DNA of 64,000 nucleotides from an uncultured Ruminococcus sp. Its GTDB lineage: Bacteria; Bacillota; Clostridia; Oscillospirales; Ruminococcaceae. The first letter of the stretch is position 1; the number at the start of each line of letters is the position of its first letter. Location of the stretch: NCBI GenBank assembly GCA_900538575.1, contig UPZA01000010.1, positions 1 through 64,000 on the forward strand. Direction: 5' to 3'. The notes under the pieces are model-generated. The model was not told the origin of the DNA. It did not search any database and worked only from the letters and a program-made list of their open reading frames with translations. Shown here piece after piece: positions 1-9,613 of this stretch. A program made the translations under genes and the position numbers.

Positions 1-55
1 GAGCAGCTGATTTGTAATCAGCAGGTCGGGGGTTCGAGTCCGTCCACCAGCTCCA
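1..55 (+). tRNA. tRNA-Thr (TGT), 5' truncated by window edge
   Basis: The anticodon arm CTGA-TTTGTAA-TCAG gives anticodon TGT (Thr). A normal T arm (GGTTCGAGTCC) and an encoded CCA end follow. The 5' acceptor strand and most of the D arm lie outside the window. Confidence 0.93.
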
Positions 56-88
56 TATTCTGTCGGCAGAGTCCGGCGGAATTTTTAT

Positions 89-173
89 GGGAGAATTCCC
101 GAGTGGCCAAAGGGGGCAGACTGTAAATCTGTTGCTTTCAGCTTCGATGGTTCGAATCCATCTTCTCCCACCA
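89..173 (+). tRNA. tRNA-Tyr (GTA)
   Basis: The acceptor strands GGGAGAA (89-95) and TTCTCCC (163-169) pair, and CCA is encoded. The anticodon arm CAGA-CTGTAAA-TCTG reads GTA (Tyr). The long variable arm is that of a class II tRNA. It lies 33 bases behind tRNA-Thr, so the two are probably co-transcribed. Confidence 0.96.
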
Positions 174-180
174 ATAACAA

Positions 181-211
181 GTCCTGCATTTTTATGCAGG
201 ACATTTTTTAT
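181..211 (+). terminator. terminator of the tRNA operon
   Basis: A perfect 9-bp stem GTCCTGCAT/ATGCAGGAC with a four-T loop is followed by a T-rich tail. The stretch from here to typA shows no convincing gene. Confidence 0.9.
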
Positions 212-426
212 GCATTAAAAAAAACGCTCTTTAGACAAAATGTGCAGTTTAATGTTGATTCATTTAGGGGAAATTATATGGTAAAAGCGATTATGAACGG
301 TTATGATGAAAACGATATATATTCGCTTTTTCAGGCAAGTTAAGCGCACTGCTGAAAAATTATAATTAGACTTTAGGTTATATTAATATAAATTTCATAC
401 CCTAAACATTTCTGGAGGAATGAAAA

Positions 427-2250
427 ATGATCAGAGAAGATTTAAGAAACATAGCCATTATAGCCCACGTCGATCACGGTAAAACTACCCTTGTCGACGA
501 AATGCTCAAGCAGGGCGGCGCGTTCAGGGAAAATCAGGTGGTTGCCGAAAGAGTTATGGACAACAATGATATAGAACGTGAAAGAGGAATTACCATTCTC
601 GCAAAAAATACGTCCGTTTGCTATAACGGAACTAAAATCAATATAATAGATACGCCCGGACACGCGGATTTCGGCGGAGAGGTCGAGCGCGTGCTCAGTA
701 TGGTAGACGGGGTGCTTCTGCTTGTGGACGCAGCCGAGGGAGCAATGCCTCAGACCAGATTTGTACTGTCTAAGGCTTTAGAAATGAACCATAAGATTAT
801 TATCGTAGTCAATAAGATTGATCGTCCCGACGCCCGTCTTGACGAAATCGGCGACGAGGTTCTCGAGCTTCTGCTTGATCTTGACGCAAACGAGGAACAG
901 CTTGAAAGTCCTGTTCTTTTCTGCTCCGGAAGAGCCGGTACGGCGTCGCTGAGCCAGTATGAGGCGGGAACTGACCTCGCTCCTCTGTTCGACACTATTT
1001 TAAGCTATATTAATCCGCCTGAGGCAGACGAGGAAGGCCCGTTTCAGATGCTCATTTCATCAATAGATTATAATGAGTATGTGGGAAGAATCGGAATAGG
1101 CCGCATACAGAGAGGATCGGTCAGAGTCAATCAGAACGTTTCGGTCTGTAATCATCAGAATTCCGAAAAAAGGATTTCCAACGCAAGGCTTGTTTCTCTG
1201 CTTCAGATAGAGGGACTTCAGAGAGTGCCTGCCGAAACGGCAAAAGCGGGCGACATCGTCTGGATCAGCGGTATCGAGGGAATCACCATCGGCGACACAA
1301 TATGCGCTCCCGATTGCGTGGAGCCTGTTGAATTTACAAAAATAAGCGAGCCTACGGTTGAAATGACTTTTTCCGTAAACGATTCTCCGTTTGCAGGCAG
1401 AGAGGGAAAATTTGTGACCTCGCGTCAGCTCCGTGAAAGACTTTTCAAGGAAACTCTAAAGGACGTTTCCCTGCGCGTTGAAGAGACCGAAAACACCGAT
1501 TCGTTTAAGGTCGCCGGAAGAGGAGAGATGCATCTTTCAATCCTTATTGAAAATATGCGCCGCGAGGGCTATGAGCTTTCGGTTTCAACTCCGAGGGTGC
1601 TTTTCAAGGAGGACGAAAACGGCAGGAAGCTGGAGCCGGTCGAAAGACTTGTTATAGACGTACCTGAAGACTGCGTCGGCTCTGTAATGGAAAAAATGGG
1701 AACGAGAAAGGCCGAGCTTGTTGAAATGCATCCGCAGGGTTCAAGAATGAAGCTTGAATTTATTATTCCCGCAAGAGGACTTTTCGGATATAAAAGCGAA
1801 TTTCTGACGGATACTAAGGGAGAAGGAATAATGTCCAGCGTTTTTGACAGCTATCAGCCTTATAAGGGCGAAATTCCCAGAAGAAACACCGGCTCGCTTA
1901 TTTCCTTTGAAACGGGCGAGGCGGTTACCTACGGCTTGTATAACGCGCAGGAGCGCGGACAGCTTTTTATCGACGCCGGCACTCCGGTTTACGAGGGAAT
2001 GATAGTGGGGGCGTCTCCTAAAACCGAGGATCTGGTTGTAAATGTCTGCAAGAAAAAGCACCTTACCAATACGCGCGCAAGCGGTTCGGACGACGCTCTC
2101 AGACTTGTTCCTCCGAGACGTCTTAGTCTTGAGGACAGTCTGGAATTTTTGGCGGACGACGAGCTGCTGGAGGTTACTCCGGAAAATATCCGTATAAGAA
2201 AAAGAATCCTAAGTAATACTCAAAGAGCAAAAAACAGGGCGAAGCAGTAA
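427..2250 (+). CDS. typA: ribosome-associated translational GTPase TypA/BipA
   Basis: TypA (BipA) is an EF-G-like GTPase that binds the ribosome and helps 50S assembly and stress adaptation. The G1 motif HVDHGKT is at residues 14-20, the G3 motif DTPGH at 75-79 and NKID at 129-132. Domains II, III and V and the TypA-specific C-terminal domain follow, with a basic tail. The length of 607 aa is normal. The start ATG has CTGGAGGAA eight bases upstream. The gene stands alone between the tRNA terminator and the glgP promoter. No strong promoter was recognised directly in front of it. Confidence 0.97.
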   Translation: MIREDLRNIAIIAHVDHGKTTLVDEMLKQGGAFRENQVVAERVMDNNDIERERGITILAKNTSVCYNGTKINIIDTPGHADFGGEVERVLSMVDGVLLLVDAAEGAMPQTRFVLSKALEMNHKIIIVVNKIDRPDARLDEIGDEVLELLLDLDANEEQLESPVLFCSGRAGTASLSQYEAGTDLAPLFDTILSYINPPEADEEGPFQMLISSIDYNEYVGRIGIGRIQRGSVRVNQNVSVCNHQNSEKRISNARLVSLLQIEGLQRVPAETAKAGDIVWISGIEGITIGDTICAPDCVEPVEFTKISEPTVEMTFSVNDSPFAGREGKFVTSRQLRERLFKETLKDVSLRVEETENTDSFKVAGRGEMHLSILIENMRREGYELSVSTPRVLFKEDENGRKLEPVERLVIDVPEDCVGSVMEKMGTRKAELVEMHPQGSRMKLEFIIPARGLFGYKSEFLTDTKGEGIMSSVFDSYQPYKGEIPRRNTGSLISFETGEAVTYGLYNAQERGQLFIDAGTPVYEGMIVGASPKTEDLVVNVCKKKHLTNTRASGSDDALRLVPPRRLSLEDSLEFLADDELLEVTPENIRIRKRILSNTQRAKNRAKQ

Positions 2251-2350
2251 TTTGAAGGAATAAAAGCGCGGATATTTTTAAATCATGATTAAATTTATAT
2301 GTTATTGATGAAAAAAGTTCGGGCAATATGTTAAAAACCTGAATCGGGTA

Positions 2351-2379
2351 TTGAAAAACGGCAGCTTTTATAGTATAAT
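2351..2379 (+). promoter_or_regulatory. sigma-A-type promoter of glgP
   Basis: TTGAAA, a 17-base spacer and TATAAT. It lies about 90 bases before the glgP start and reads toward it. Confidence 0.8.
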
Positions 2380-2468
2380 GATTTTGTGAAAATTTTTATT
2401 TGTCTGCGCTTAACAGTACAGACAGTATATAAAACAATTCCATTTCATATGGGAGATAGGAGATAATA

Positions 2469-4865
2469 ATGACAATAAAGCCGGAAATCGCAGATATAAA
2501 AGAGTCATTTATAAAAGAGCTTCAGCTCAGGTATAATATTTCACCGGATGAAGCTTCGGATAAACAGATATATCAGGTTTTGTCCTCGATAATAGTTGAA
2601 TTTCTCAAAAAAAAGCGACAGAAGTTTATAAACAAGGTACATTCGGACGGCAAAAAGCAGGTATACTATCTTTCAATGGAATTTCTTATGGGACGTTCGC
2701 TGAAAACAAGTCTTTATAATCTTGAAATTGCCGACGAAGTTGAAAAAATGCTTAAGGAATACGGCGTAAAGCTTGAAAATGTATATGAATACGAGCCTGA
2801 CGCAGGACTTGGAAACGGCGGACTCGGACGTCTTGCGGCGTGTTATCTTGACGCGCTGGCAACTCAGGCATATCCGGCGATGGGCTATTCTATCTGCTAT
2901 GAATACGGAATATTCAAGCAGAAGCTTGAAGACGGCTGGCAGACCGAACTTCCTGATAACTGGCTGCCCGGCGGCTCCGTATGGCTTGATCCCCGCCCCG
3001 AGCTTTCAATAGACATTCATTTTGAGGGCGAGCTTCAGGAATACTGGGACAATCAGTATCACCATATTTCACATGTCAATTACTCCACGGTTCAGGCTAT
3101 TCCGTATGATATGTATGTTTCCGGACACGACAGCGAGGGAGTGTCGGTGTTAAGACTCTGGGCCGCTAAGGCTCCGAGCTTTGATATGTCGATGTTCAAT
3201 CACGGCGACTATGAAAAGGCGTTGGGCCAGAACGCGGCTGCAAACGCCATCTCAAAGGTCCTTTATCCTAATGATAATCACCTTGAGGGCAAGGCTCTGC
3301 GTCTGCGTCAGCAGTATTTTCTCTGCGCCTCCTCTGTGGGGGATATTGTAAACAATCATATGTCGGTATACGGCACCTTGGATAATCTTCATGAAAAAAC
3401 GGCTATTCATATAAACGATACGCATCCGACTCTTGCTATTCCCGAGCTTATGCGCATACTTCTTGACGACTGCGGCTATACATGGGAAAAGGCGTGGCAT
3501 ATCGTTACAAATACCTTTGCGTATACTAACCACACTGTAATGGCTGAAGCCCTTGAAAAATGGGACGTTAATCTTGTCAAGAGAATAATTCCGAGAATTT
3601 TCTCCATTATTGTTGAAATAAACAACCGCTACTGCGCCGAGCTTATGGAAAGAAACAACGGAGACAGCGCAAAAACGACAAGAATGTCTATTATCAAGGA
3701 TAATCAGATTCATATGGCTACGCTCTGCGTTGTGGCGTCGCATAGCATAAACGGAGTTTCAAAGCTTCACTCGGAAATTATCAAGCACGATGTTTTCAAC
3801 GACGAATATACCGATACTCCGAGAAAATTCAAAAACGTTACCAACGGTATCGCTTACAGAAGATGGCTTTATCAGTCCAATCCGGGACTTACCGCTCTTC
3901 TCAGGGAAAAGATCGGAGACAAATTCCTTCATGACGGCAGCGAGCTGAAAAAGCTCTGCGTATTTGAAAACGATAAATCAGTCCTTGAGGACATTATGAA
4001 AATAAAGAAGGATAATAAGGAGCGTTTTGCAAAGTATGTAAAGCAAAACAGTAATATCCTTATAGATACCGACAGCATTTTCGACGTTCAGGTAAAGCGT
4101 CTGCACGAATACAAGCGTCAGCATCTGAATGTTATGAACATTCTTGCGGATTATGAATTTCTGCTTAACAATCCCGATGCGGATTTTATTCCTAAGACAT
4201 ATATCTTTGCCGCAAAGGCGGCGCCGGGATATTATCTGGCAAAGCAGATCATCAAGCTTATATGGGCGATCTCCGAGGAGATAAGAAAGAATCCAAAGAT
4301 AAGCAAAAAGCTTTCAGTTTATTTTCTTGAAGATTATAGGGTTACTCTTTCCGAGCTTCTTATGCCGGCAAGCGACATATCCGAACAGATTTCTCTGGCG
4401 GGCACAGAGGCTTCGGGTACGGGAAATATGAAGCTTATGCTCAACGGCGCTATTACGCTTGGAACGCTCGACGGCGCTAACATTGAGATAAAGGAGGCTG
4501 TCGGGGACGAAAATATAATAATCTTCGGAATGAAAACCGAGGAGGTCAACGATCTCAAGAGATCAGGCTACGATCCCGGCGCATATTATAAATCAAACCC
4601 TGTTATAAAAAGCTGTATAGACAGAATGTATCACGGCATAAACGGCTGCAGCTTCAGCGAGGTTGCAAATTCCCTTAAGGACGCGGATCCCTATATGGTT
4701 CTTGCGGATTTCGATTCCTACAGAAAGGCTCAGGCTCACTCTTCCGAATGCTATAAGAATTCTGAAAAATGGGCGAAAATGTCATTGAATAACATTGCCG
4801 GAGCAGGAATATTCTCCGCTGACAGAGCTGTAACAGAATATGCAAAGGACATCTGGGGACTTTGA
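2469..4865 (+). CDS. glgP: glycogen/starch/maltodextrin phosphorylase
   Basis: This GT35 enzyme phosphorolyses alpha-1,4-glucans to glucose 1-phosphate in the cytoplasm. The PLP-lysine motif GTGNMK is present with the lysine at residue 655, followed by the family signature NGAITLGTLDGANIEI. The N-terminal motif GNGGLGRLAACYLD is also intact. The length of 798 aa is typical of bacterial enzymes. The start is supported by GGAGATAGGAGA just upstream. A promoter in front and a terminator behind make it monocistronic, but the next gene is a GH13 alpha-glucanase, so the two probably share alpha-glucan breakdown. Substrate preference (glycogen, starch or maltodextrin) cannot be read from the sequence. 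Confidence 0.97.
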   Translation: MTIKPEIADIKESFIKELQLRYNISPDEASDKQIYQVLSSIIVEFLKKKRQKFINKVHSDGKKQVYYLSMEFLMGRSLKTSLYNLEIADEVEKMLKEYGVKLENVYEYEPDAGLGNGGLGRLAACYLDALATQAYPAMGYSICYEYGIFKQKLEDGWQTELPDNWLPGGSVWLDPRPELSIDIHFEGELQEYWDNQYHHISHVNYSTVQAIPYDMYVSGHDSEGVSVLRLWAAKAPSFDMSMFNHGDYEKALGQNAAANAISKVLYPNDNHLEGKALRLRQQYFLCASSVGDIVNNHMSVYGTLDNLHEKTAIHINDTHPTLAIPELMRILLDDCGYTWEKAWHIVTNTFAYTNHTVMAEALEKWDVNLVKRIIPRIFSIIVEINNRYCAELMERNNGDSAKTTRMSIIKDNQIHMATLCVVASHSINGVSKLHSEIIKHDVFNDEYTDTPRKFKNVTNGIAYRRWLYQSNPGLTALLREKIGDKFLHDGSELKKLCVFENDKSVLEDIMKIKKDNKERFAKYVKQNSNILIDTDSIFDVQVKRLHEYKRQHLNVMNILADYEFLLNNPDADFIPKTYIFAAKAAPGYYLAKQIIKLIWAISEEIRKNPKISKKLSVYFLEDYRVTLSELLMPASDISEQISLAGTEASGTGNMKLMLNGAITLGTLDGANIEIKEAVGDENIIIFGMKTEEVNDLKRSGYDPGAYYKSNPVIKSCIDRMYHGINGCSFSEVANSLKDADPYMVLADFDSYRKAQAHSSECYKNSEKWAKMSLNNIAGAGIFSADRAVTEYAKDIWGL

Positions 4866-4888
4866 TAAGCTTATATAGATTTAAAGAA

Positions 4889-4920
4889 GGGCGCCCGGTT
4901 TTTCCGGACGCCCGGTTTTT
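4889..4920 (+). terminator. terminator of glgP
   Basis: A 10-bp GC-rich stem with one mismatch (GGGCGCCCGG/CCGGACGCCC), a TTTTT loop and a GGTTTTT tail. Confidence 0.88.
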
Positions 4921-4944
4921 ATAACATTAAAGAGGAGAGGCTCT

Positions 4945-6828
4945 ATGAAAAAGATTTTCGATAGCTGGAACGTTATGTATAAAAAGCCGTTCGGGGCTAT
5001 AAAAAAGGGCGAGCCGTGCGAATTCAGGATAAGGCTTCCTAAAGACGTTGTTCCTGATTTTCCGCCGGTGCTTGTGCTTTTCAGAAACGGCTTCAAGGAA
5101 AGGTTTCTTCAGATGAATCTGGAGTCGGAGGACTCGGCGAATAACGTATATCAGACTACGTTTATTGCAAAATACGCCGGAGTACATTATTATTATTTTT
5201 CCTATACGTTAAACGGTACCAGAAATTATATAAAAAAGACTGCGTGTCATGAAAGCAGTATAAATTTCGGCGATTTATATCAGCTTACGGTTTACGACGA
5301 ATCCTTTGAAACTCCCGAATTTTTAAAGGGCGGTATAATGTATCAGATTTTTCCGGATCGTTTTTATAAAAGCGGAAGGGTTCACGAAAATATTCCTTAC
5401 GGCAGGGTAATGAGAGATAATTGGGAAGATACTCCCTATTACCGTCCTGACGAAAACGGTCACGTCTGGAATAACGATTATTTCGGCGGAGATCTGGAGG
5501 GTATAAGGGAGAAACTGCCTTATCTCAAGGAGCTTGGCGTGACCTGCATATATCTGAATCCTATATTTGAGTCCCATGAAAACCATAGATACAATACGGC
5601 TGATTACCGAAAGGTAGATCCGCTTTTAGGCACTAACGAGGATTTTAAAGCTCTTTGCGCAGAGGCGAAAGAATTCGGTATTTCCATTATACTTGACGGA
5701 GTTTTTTCCCATACGGGAGCAGACAGCGTTTATTTTAACAAGTTTAACCGTTACGACAGTCTGGGAGCTTATAATTCAAAGAACAGCGAATTTTATCCCT
5801 GGTATACCTTTTATGAATATCCTGATAAATATGAGGCGTGGTGGGGGATAGATACCCTGCCGAATGTGCGGGAAAACAACAAGGAATATACGGAGTATAT
5901 CTGCGGAGACGGCGGCGTGCTGGATTATTGGATTGAAATGGGAGCTGCCGGTTATCGTCTGGACGTTGCCGACGAGCTGCCCGACGAGTTTCTGGATAAG
6001 CTTAATAAATGCGTCAAGAAGCACGGCAAGGAAAAGCTAATAATAGGAGAAGTCTGGGAGGACGCCTCTAACAAGGAGAGCTACGGAGTTAAAAGGCGTT
6101 ACCTGCTTGGACATCAGCTTGACTCGGTTATGAATTATCCGTTTCGTTCAGCGATTATGAATTATGTAAAGGGCGGCAGTCCTTATGATTTCAGAAACAG
6201 CGTTATGACGATTGTCGAAAATTATCCGAAGCCGTCGGTAGACGTGCTTATGAACAGTATTTCAACCCACGATATTGAGAGAGCCATAAATGTTCTTGGC
6301 GGTGAAAGCTGCGAGGGAAAAAGCAAGGACTGGATGAGCGGTCGTATGCTGACTGCGGAGGAATATGAGCTTGGCAGAAACAGAATGAAGGTGGCTATGG
6401 CTTTGCAGTATTTTCTTCCGGGGGTACCCTGTATTTATTACGGAGACGAGGCCGGTCAGCAGGGATATAAGGATCCGTTCAATCGCCGTTGCTATCAGTG
6501 GGGTAAAGAGGATCAGGAGCTGCTGAATTATACCCGTCTGCTTGCCAAGGTAAGAAAATCCTCTAAGGTTTTCAGGGACGGAACATTGAAGTTTTTGTAT
6601 ATAGACGATAACGTTATCGCTTTTTCAAGGGCGAGAAATCACAGGAGAAAAGCCGTTATTATATTTATAAATCGTTCGGCTCAGGAGCAGGTAATAGACA
6701 GCTCAAAGACGGACGTTAAATCTTGCTCGTATTATCATACTCTTTACGGAGATGTTAAGTTTGAGGAAAGACTGGTTCTGCCGCCGTATGGGTTCGCCGC
6801 GTTTAAGGTCGAGCTGCCGCTGCAATAA
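4945..6828 (+). CDS. GH13 alpha-glucan hydrolase (neopullulanase/cyclomaltodextrinase-like), intracellular
   Basis: This protein hydrolyses alpha-glucosidic bonds of maltodextrin-like substrates. There is no signal peptide, so it should act in the cytoplasm alongside glgP. An N-terminal beta-sandwich-like region (about 1-125) precedes the GH13 barrel, which opens with IMYQIFPDRF. The catalytic residues are D340 in GYRLDVADE, E369 in IGEVWED and D443 in STHDIE, all in standard motifs. A C-terminal beta domain ends the 627-aa chain. AAGAGGAGAGG precedes the ATG. The architecture resembles cyclomaltodextrinase, neopullulanase or intracellular amylopullulanase; the exact specificity is not assignable. 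Confidence 0.93.
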   Translation: MKKIFDSWNVMYKKPFGAIKKGEPCEFRIRLPKDVVPDFPPVLVLFRNGFKERFLQMNLESEDSANNVYQTTFIAKYAGVHYYYFSYTLNGTRNYIKKTACHESSINFGDLYQLTVYDESFETPEFLKGGIMYQIFPDRFYKSGRVHENIPYGRVMRDNWEDTPYYRPDENGHVWNNDYFGGDLEGIREKLPYLKELGVTCIYLNPIFESHENHRYNTADYRKVDPLLGTNEDFKALCAEAKEFGISIILDGVFSHTGADSVYFNKFNRYDSLGAYNSKNSEFYPWYTFYEYPDKYEAWWGIDTLPNVRENNKEYTEYICGDGGVLDYWIEMGAAGYRLDVADELPDEFLDKLNKCVKKHGKEKLIIGEVWEDASNKESYGVKRRYLLGHQLDSVMNYPFRSAIMNYVKGGSPYDFRNSVMTIVENYPKPSVDVLMNSISTHDIERAINVLGGESCEGKSKDWMSGRMLTAEEYELGRNRMKVAMALQYFLPGVPCIYYGDEAGQQGYKDPFNRRCYQWGKEDQELLNYTRLLAKVRKSSKVFRDGTLKFLYIDDNVIAFSRARNHRRKAVIIFINRSAQEQVIDSSKTDVKSCSYYHTLYGDVKFEERLVLPPYGFAAFKVELPLQ

Positions 6829-6839
6829 AAAGAATTTAA

Positions 6840-6866
6840 GGGACGCTTTCTGAGCGTCCTTTTTTT
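6840..6866 (+). terminator. terminator of the GH13 gene
   Basis: A stem GGACGCT/AGCGTCC is followed by eight T residues. Confidence 0.9.
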
Positions 6867-6897
6867 GCCTTTGAAAAGTATGAACATGCGTTTTGCC

Positions 6898-6926
6898 TTT
6901 ACAAAGCTGTCGGATTATGTTAGAAT
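6898..6926 (+). promoter_or_regulatory. promoter of the cohesin-dockerin/lysozyme operon
   Basis: TTTACA, a 17-base spacer and TAGAAT. Transcription should start near 6933, which rules out the in-frame TTG at 6865 as a start for the next gene. Confidence 0.75.
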
Positions 6927-6996
6927 TACAATGAAAACAGGTTATAAAAAAACCGCTTATTACTTTTTCCGTACAGTCGGAGGAACGGAGGGCGTC

Positions 6997-7680
6997 TTGA
7001 AAAAATTAAGAACGGCAATAGCTTTATTTTTATTATTCGTAACGACGTGTACTTTTTGTATAAACGCGTATGCGGAAAACGTGCCGCTGTTGTATATAAA
7101 CGCCGGCTACGGCGAAGAGAACGGCGTTGCCGAGGTAGAACTGAAAATAAAAAATAACAAAGGTATATCTGCCTATTCGGTAATTGTGAATTACGATCCG
7201 GATATGCTTACCTTTATCGAAGCTTCGCAGTCGGACGCGCTTTCCGGCGGAGTGTTTTACTGCAACGGAAGCTATGCTCAGGACGCGGTCAGGCTTGTCT
7301 GGTCAGACAGCAGAAATAAAAGCGGAGACGGAACGGCGGCGGTACTTCGCTTTAAAGCGGCGGACGGAACAGCCGATTTGAATACGCTTGTTTCTATCGG
7401 TCATACGTTGGTGGGAGACGATTTGCAGCCGGCAGCGTTTGAAGCGTCTGACGGTGAACTGAAAATTTCCGGAGAAATATTTTACGGCGACGTAAATAGG
7501 GACGGAATTGTTAATGTGGCGGATATAGTCGCCCTGAATATGTATCTGCTGGATTCTGATAAAAACGTCTTAACTAATACGTCGCAGGCAAATGCGGACG
7601 TAAACGGCGATAAGCTTATTAATTCAAACGACAGTCTAACTATAATGAACTATATCTCTATGACGATAGGGGGTTTTTAA
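6997..7680 (+). CDS. secreted cohesin-dockerin protein (adaptor-scaffoldin-like)
   Basis: A signal peptide (1-26, KKLRTAIALFLLF core) leads into one cohesin-like domain (about 29-155), recognised by alternating beta-strand patterns and the NYDPDMLTF motif. A C-terminal dockerin (164-227) has two Ca-binding repeats, DVNRDGIVNVADI and DVNGDKLINSNDS. A protein with one cohesin and one dockerin can bridge two partners, as the small ScaC adaptor does in R. flavefaciens; this function is inferred. The start is TTG at 6997, preceded by GGAGGG. The frame is open back to 6865, but that part overlaps the terminator tail and the promoter. The next gene starts directly after this stop, so the two form an operon. 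Confidence 0.82.
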   Translation: MKKLRTAIALFLLFVTTCTFCINAYAENVPLLYINAGYGEENGVAEVELKIKNNKGISAYSVIVNYDPDMLTFIEASQSDALSGGVFYCNGSYAQDAVRLVWSDSRNKSGDGTAAVLRFKAADGTADLNTLVSIGHTLVGDDLQPAAFEASDGELKISGEIFYGDVNRDGIVNVADIVALNMYLLDSDKNVLTNTSQANADVNGDKLINSNDSLTIMNYISMTIGGF

Positions 7681-9600
7681 ATGAACGCCAAGGGAATTTG
7701 TCTGAAAATAGTTTCGGTTATACTTTCGGCTGTAATGCTTTTTCCGTATTGCACGGTTGAAGCCGGCAATTCTATGAAGGCCGGGCAGGATTGCATAGAG
7801 CTTATCAAGAAGTGCGAGGGATTCAGTAAATATAAATACTGGGATTACAGCCAGTGGACTATCGGCTATGGAACGGGAGTGGGAGCGGGCGAATATCCGG
7901 ACGGAATAACGGAGGAGGAAGCGGAAAAGCTCCTTAAAAACGCGTTGGGTACATACGAGGGCTATGTTAATAAATTTGCGGATAAATATAATATAAGCCT
8001 TAAACAGAATCAGTTTGACGCGCTGGTTTCACTTTCTTATAATATGGGTAATATATGGTCTGTATATGATGAATTTGATCTGAAGAGCTATCTTATAGAC
8101 GGGGCTGAAAAGCATAGCTTTCTTGAGATTGCAAAGGCGTTCGGAGAATGGCGCGTAGCCGGAGGAAGCGTTTTGCAGGGGCTTGTAAACCGCAGAGAGG
8201 ACGAAACAAAGCTTTTCCTTTCCGACAGAACGGAAAATAAATCCGAGGTATGGAGAGTGAATACGGAAAGCGGTATAAATCTGCGCGAGTCTGCGGATTC
8301 GTCGTCGTCAAAAACAGGTTTTCTGCCCATGAACACCATTTACGAGGTGACGGAGAAAAAAACGAACGATGGAAGTCTCTGGGGAAAAATCTTTGCCGAC
8401 GGCAGGGAGAGCTGGTGCATACTTGATTATTCAAGATATATAGTCGGGGGGCCGCTTGAATACGGCGAAAGCGGGAACGGCAGCGGTAAAACCGAAAAAT
8501 GGAGGGTGACATCGGATAACGGTCTAAATCTCAGGGAGGGGCCGGGCCTTAGCTATAAGTCGCTGGAGGTTCTGGATAACAGGACCGAATTCAGCGTATC
8601 GCAGACGGTTGAGGCTGACGAGCATATCTGGGGCAAAACAAAGTATAATAATAAAGAAGGATGGGTGGCTCTGACATTTGCGGAACGTATCAGCGGAGAA
8701 GAATTTGAATCCGCTGTCCTGGAAAGCATAGCGATAACCTCCGAGCCGGCGAAGAAAGAATATAAGGAGGGAGAAAAGCTTTCGCTGGAGGGTATTGAGG
8801 TAACGGCGAAGTACGGCGACGGAAGCGAGAAAATTGTAACGGATTTTACTGTGTCGGGATTTGAGCCGATTGCCGGAGAACATACCGTAATCGTTTCATA
8901 TATGGAAAAAACCGCGTCATTTAAAGTCAGGGTAGCGGAGAAAAGTCTAATAGGCATCGAAGTTGTCAGCGCGCCTGAAAAAACCATGTATAAGCAGGGC
9001 GAAAGACTTGACGTTACCGGTTTAAGGGTAAATGCAGTTTACGACAATAACGTTATGGAGGAAATATCGGATTATAATATAAACGGTTTCGACAGCAGCG
9101 CCGGAACAAAAACTATAGAGGTGGAGTATAATGGATTTAAAGACTATTTTATGGTGACGGTGAGCGAAAAGCAGATGACGGAACTTAAAATAACAAGACT
9201 GCCGGATAAAACAGAGTATGTTATCGGTCAGCAGCTTGATTTGAGCGGAATGATAGTTTACGCTTATTTTGATAATAATAGTAAAAATCAGATAACCGCC
9301 TATTCCTTCGACGGGTATAATCCGCAGGTGGAGGGGGTTCAGACAATAACTATCGGCTATAACGGCTTTTATCAGAGCTTTGAAATAACAGTCAGCGAGC
9401 CGGATATGTACGAGCTGCCCGGAGATCTCAACGGAGACGGCGTGAGGGATATTTTTGATCTTGTCCTGCTTAACAGGTTTGTTTTTGAGGGCAGGGGAGA
9501 ATTCCCTTCTGAGAGAGTTTATCTTGCGGATATAAACGGAGACGGATATTACGACATAAAGGATATTGAAGCGCTGAGCAGAATTGTTTCGGAGCAGTAA
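7681..9600 (+). CDS. secreted dockerin-bearing GH24 lysozyme with SH3b and Ig-like repeats
   Basis: Domains in order: signal peptide (about 1-28); phage-type GH24 lysozyme (about 32-180); two bacterial SH3 domains (about 188-256 and 269-337, each with a NLRE motif); three bacterial Ig-like repeats (about 343-417, 420-493 and 496-570); and a dockerin (581-637) with repeats DLNGDGVRDIFDL and DINGDGYYDIKDI. The lysozyme triad is visible as E46 in KKCEGF, D55 in YWDY and T60 in WTIGYG. It should cleave peptidoglycan, be held on cell wall by SH3b, and dock on a scaffoldin. The ATG follows the previous stop directly. Target (own wall remodelling or attack on other bacteria) is unknown. Confidence 0.87.
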   Translation: MNAKGICLKIVSVILSAVMLFPYCTVEAGNSMKAGQDCIELIKKCEGFSKYKYWDYSQWTIGYGTGVGAGEYPDGITEEEAEKLLKNALGTYEGYVNKFADKYNISLKQNQFDALVSLSYNMGNIWSVYDEFDLKSYLIDGAEKHSFLEIAKAFGEWRVAGGSVLQGLVNRREDETKLFLSDRTENKSEVWRVNTESGINLRESADSSSSKTGFLPMNTIYEVTEKKTNDGSLWGKIFADGRESWCILDYSRYIVGGPLEYGESGNGSGKTEKWRVTSDNGLNLREGPGLSYKSLEVLDNRTEFSVSQTVEADEHIWGKTKYNNKEGWVALTFAERISGEEFESAVLESIAITSEPAKKEYKEGEKLSLEGIEVTAKYGDGSEKIVTDFTVSGFEPIAGEHTVIVSYMEKTASFKVRVAEKSLIGIEVVSAPEKTMYKQGERLDVTGLRVNAVYDNNVMEEISDYNINGFDSSAGTKTIEVEYNGFKDYFMVTVSEKQMTELKITRLPDKTEYVIGQQLDLSGMIVYAYFDNNSKNQITAYSFDGYNPQVEGVQTITIGYNGFYQSFEITVSEPDMYELPGDLNGDGVRDIFDLVLLNRFVFEGRGEFPSERVYLADINGDGYYDIKDIEALSRIVSEQ

Positions 9601-9613
9601 GGGAGAATTAAAA

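Noticed and set aside
278..343. 21-codon frame after AGGGG between the tRNAs and typA
   Set aside because: It has a passable binding site but no promoter, similarity or coding bias that can be judged; too short to support.
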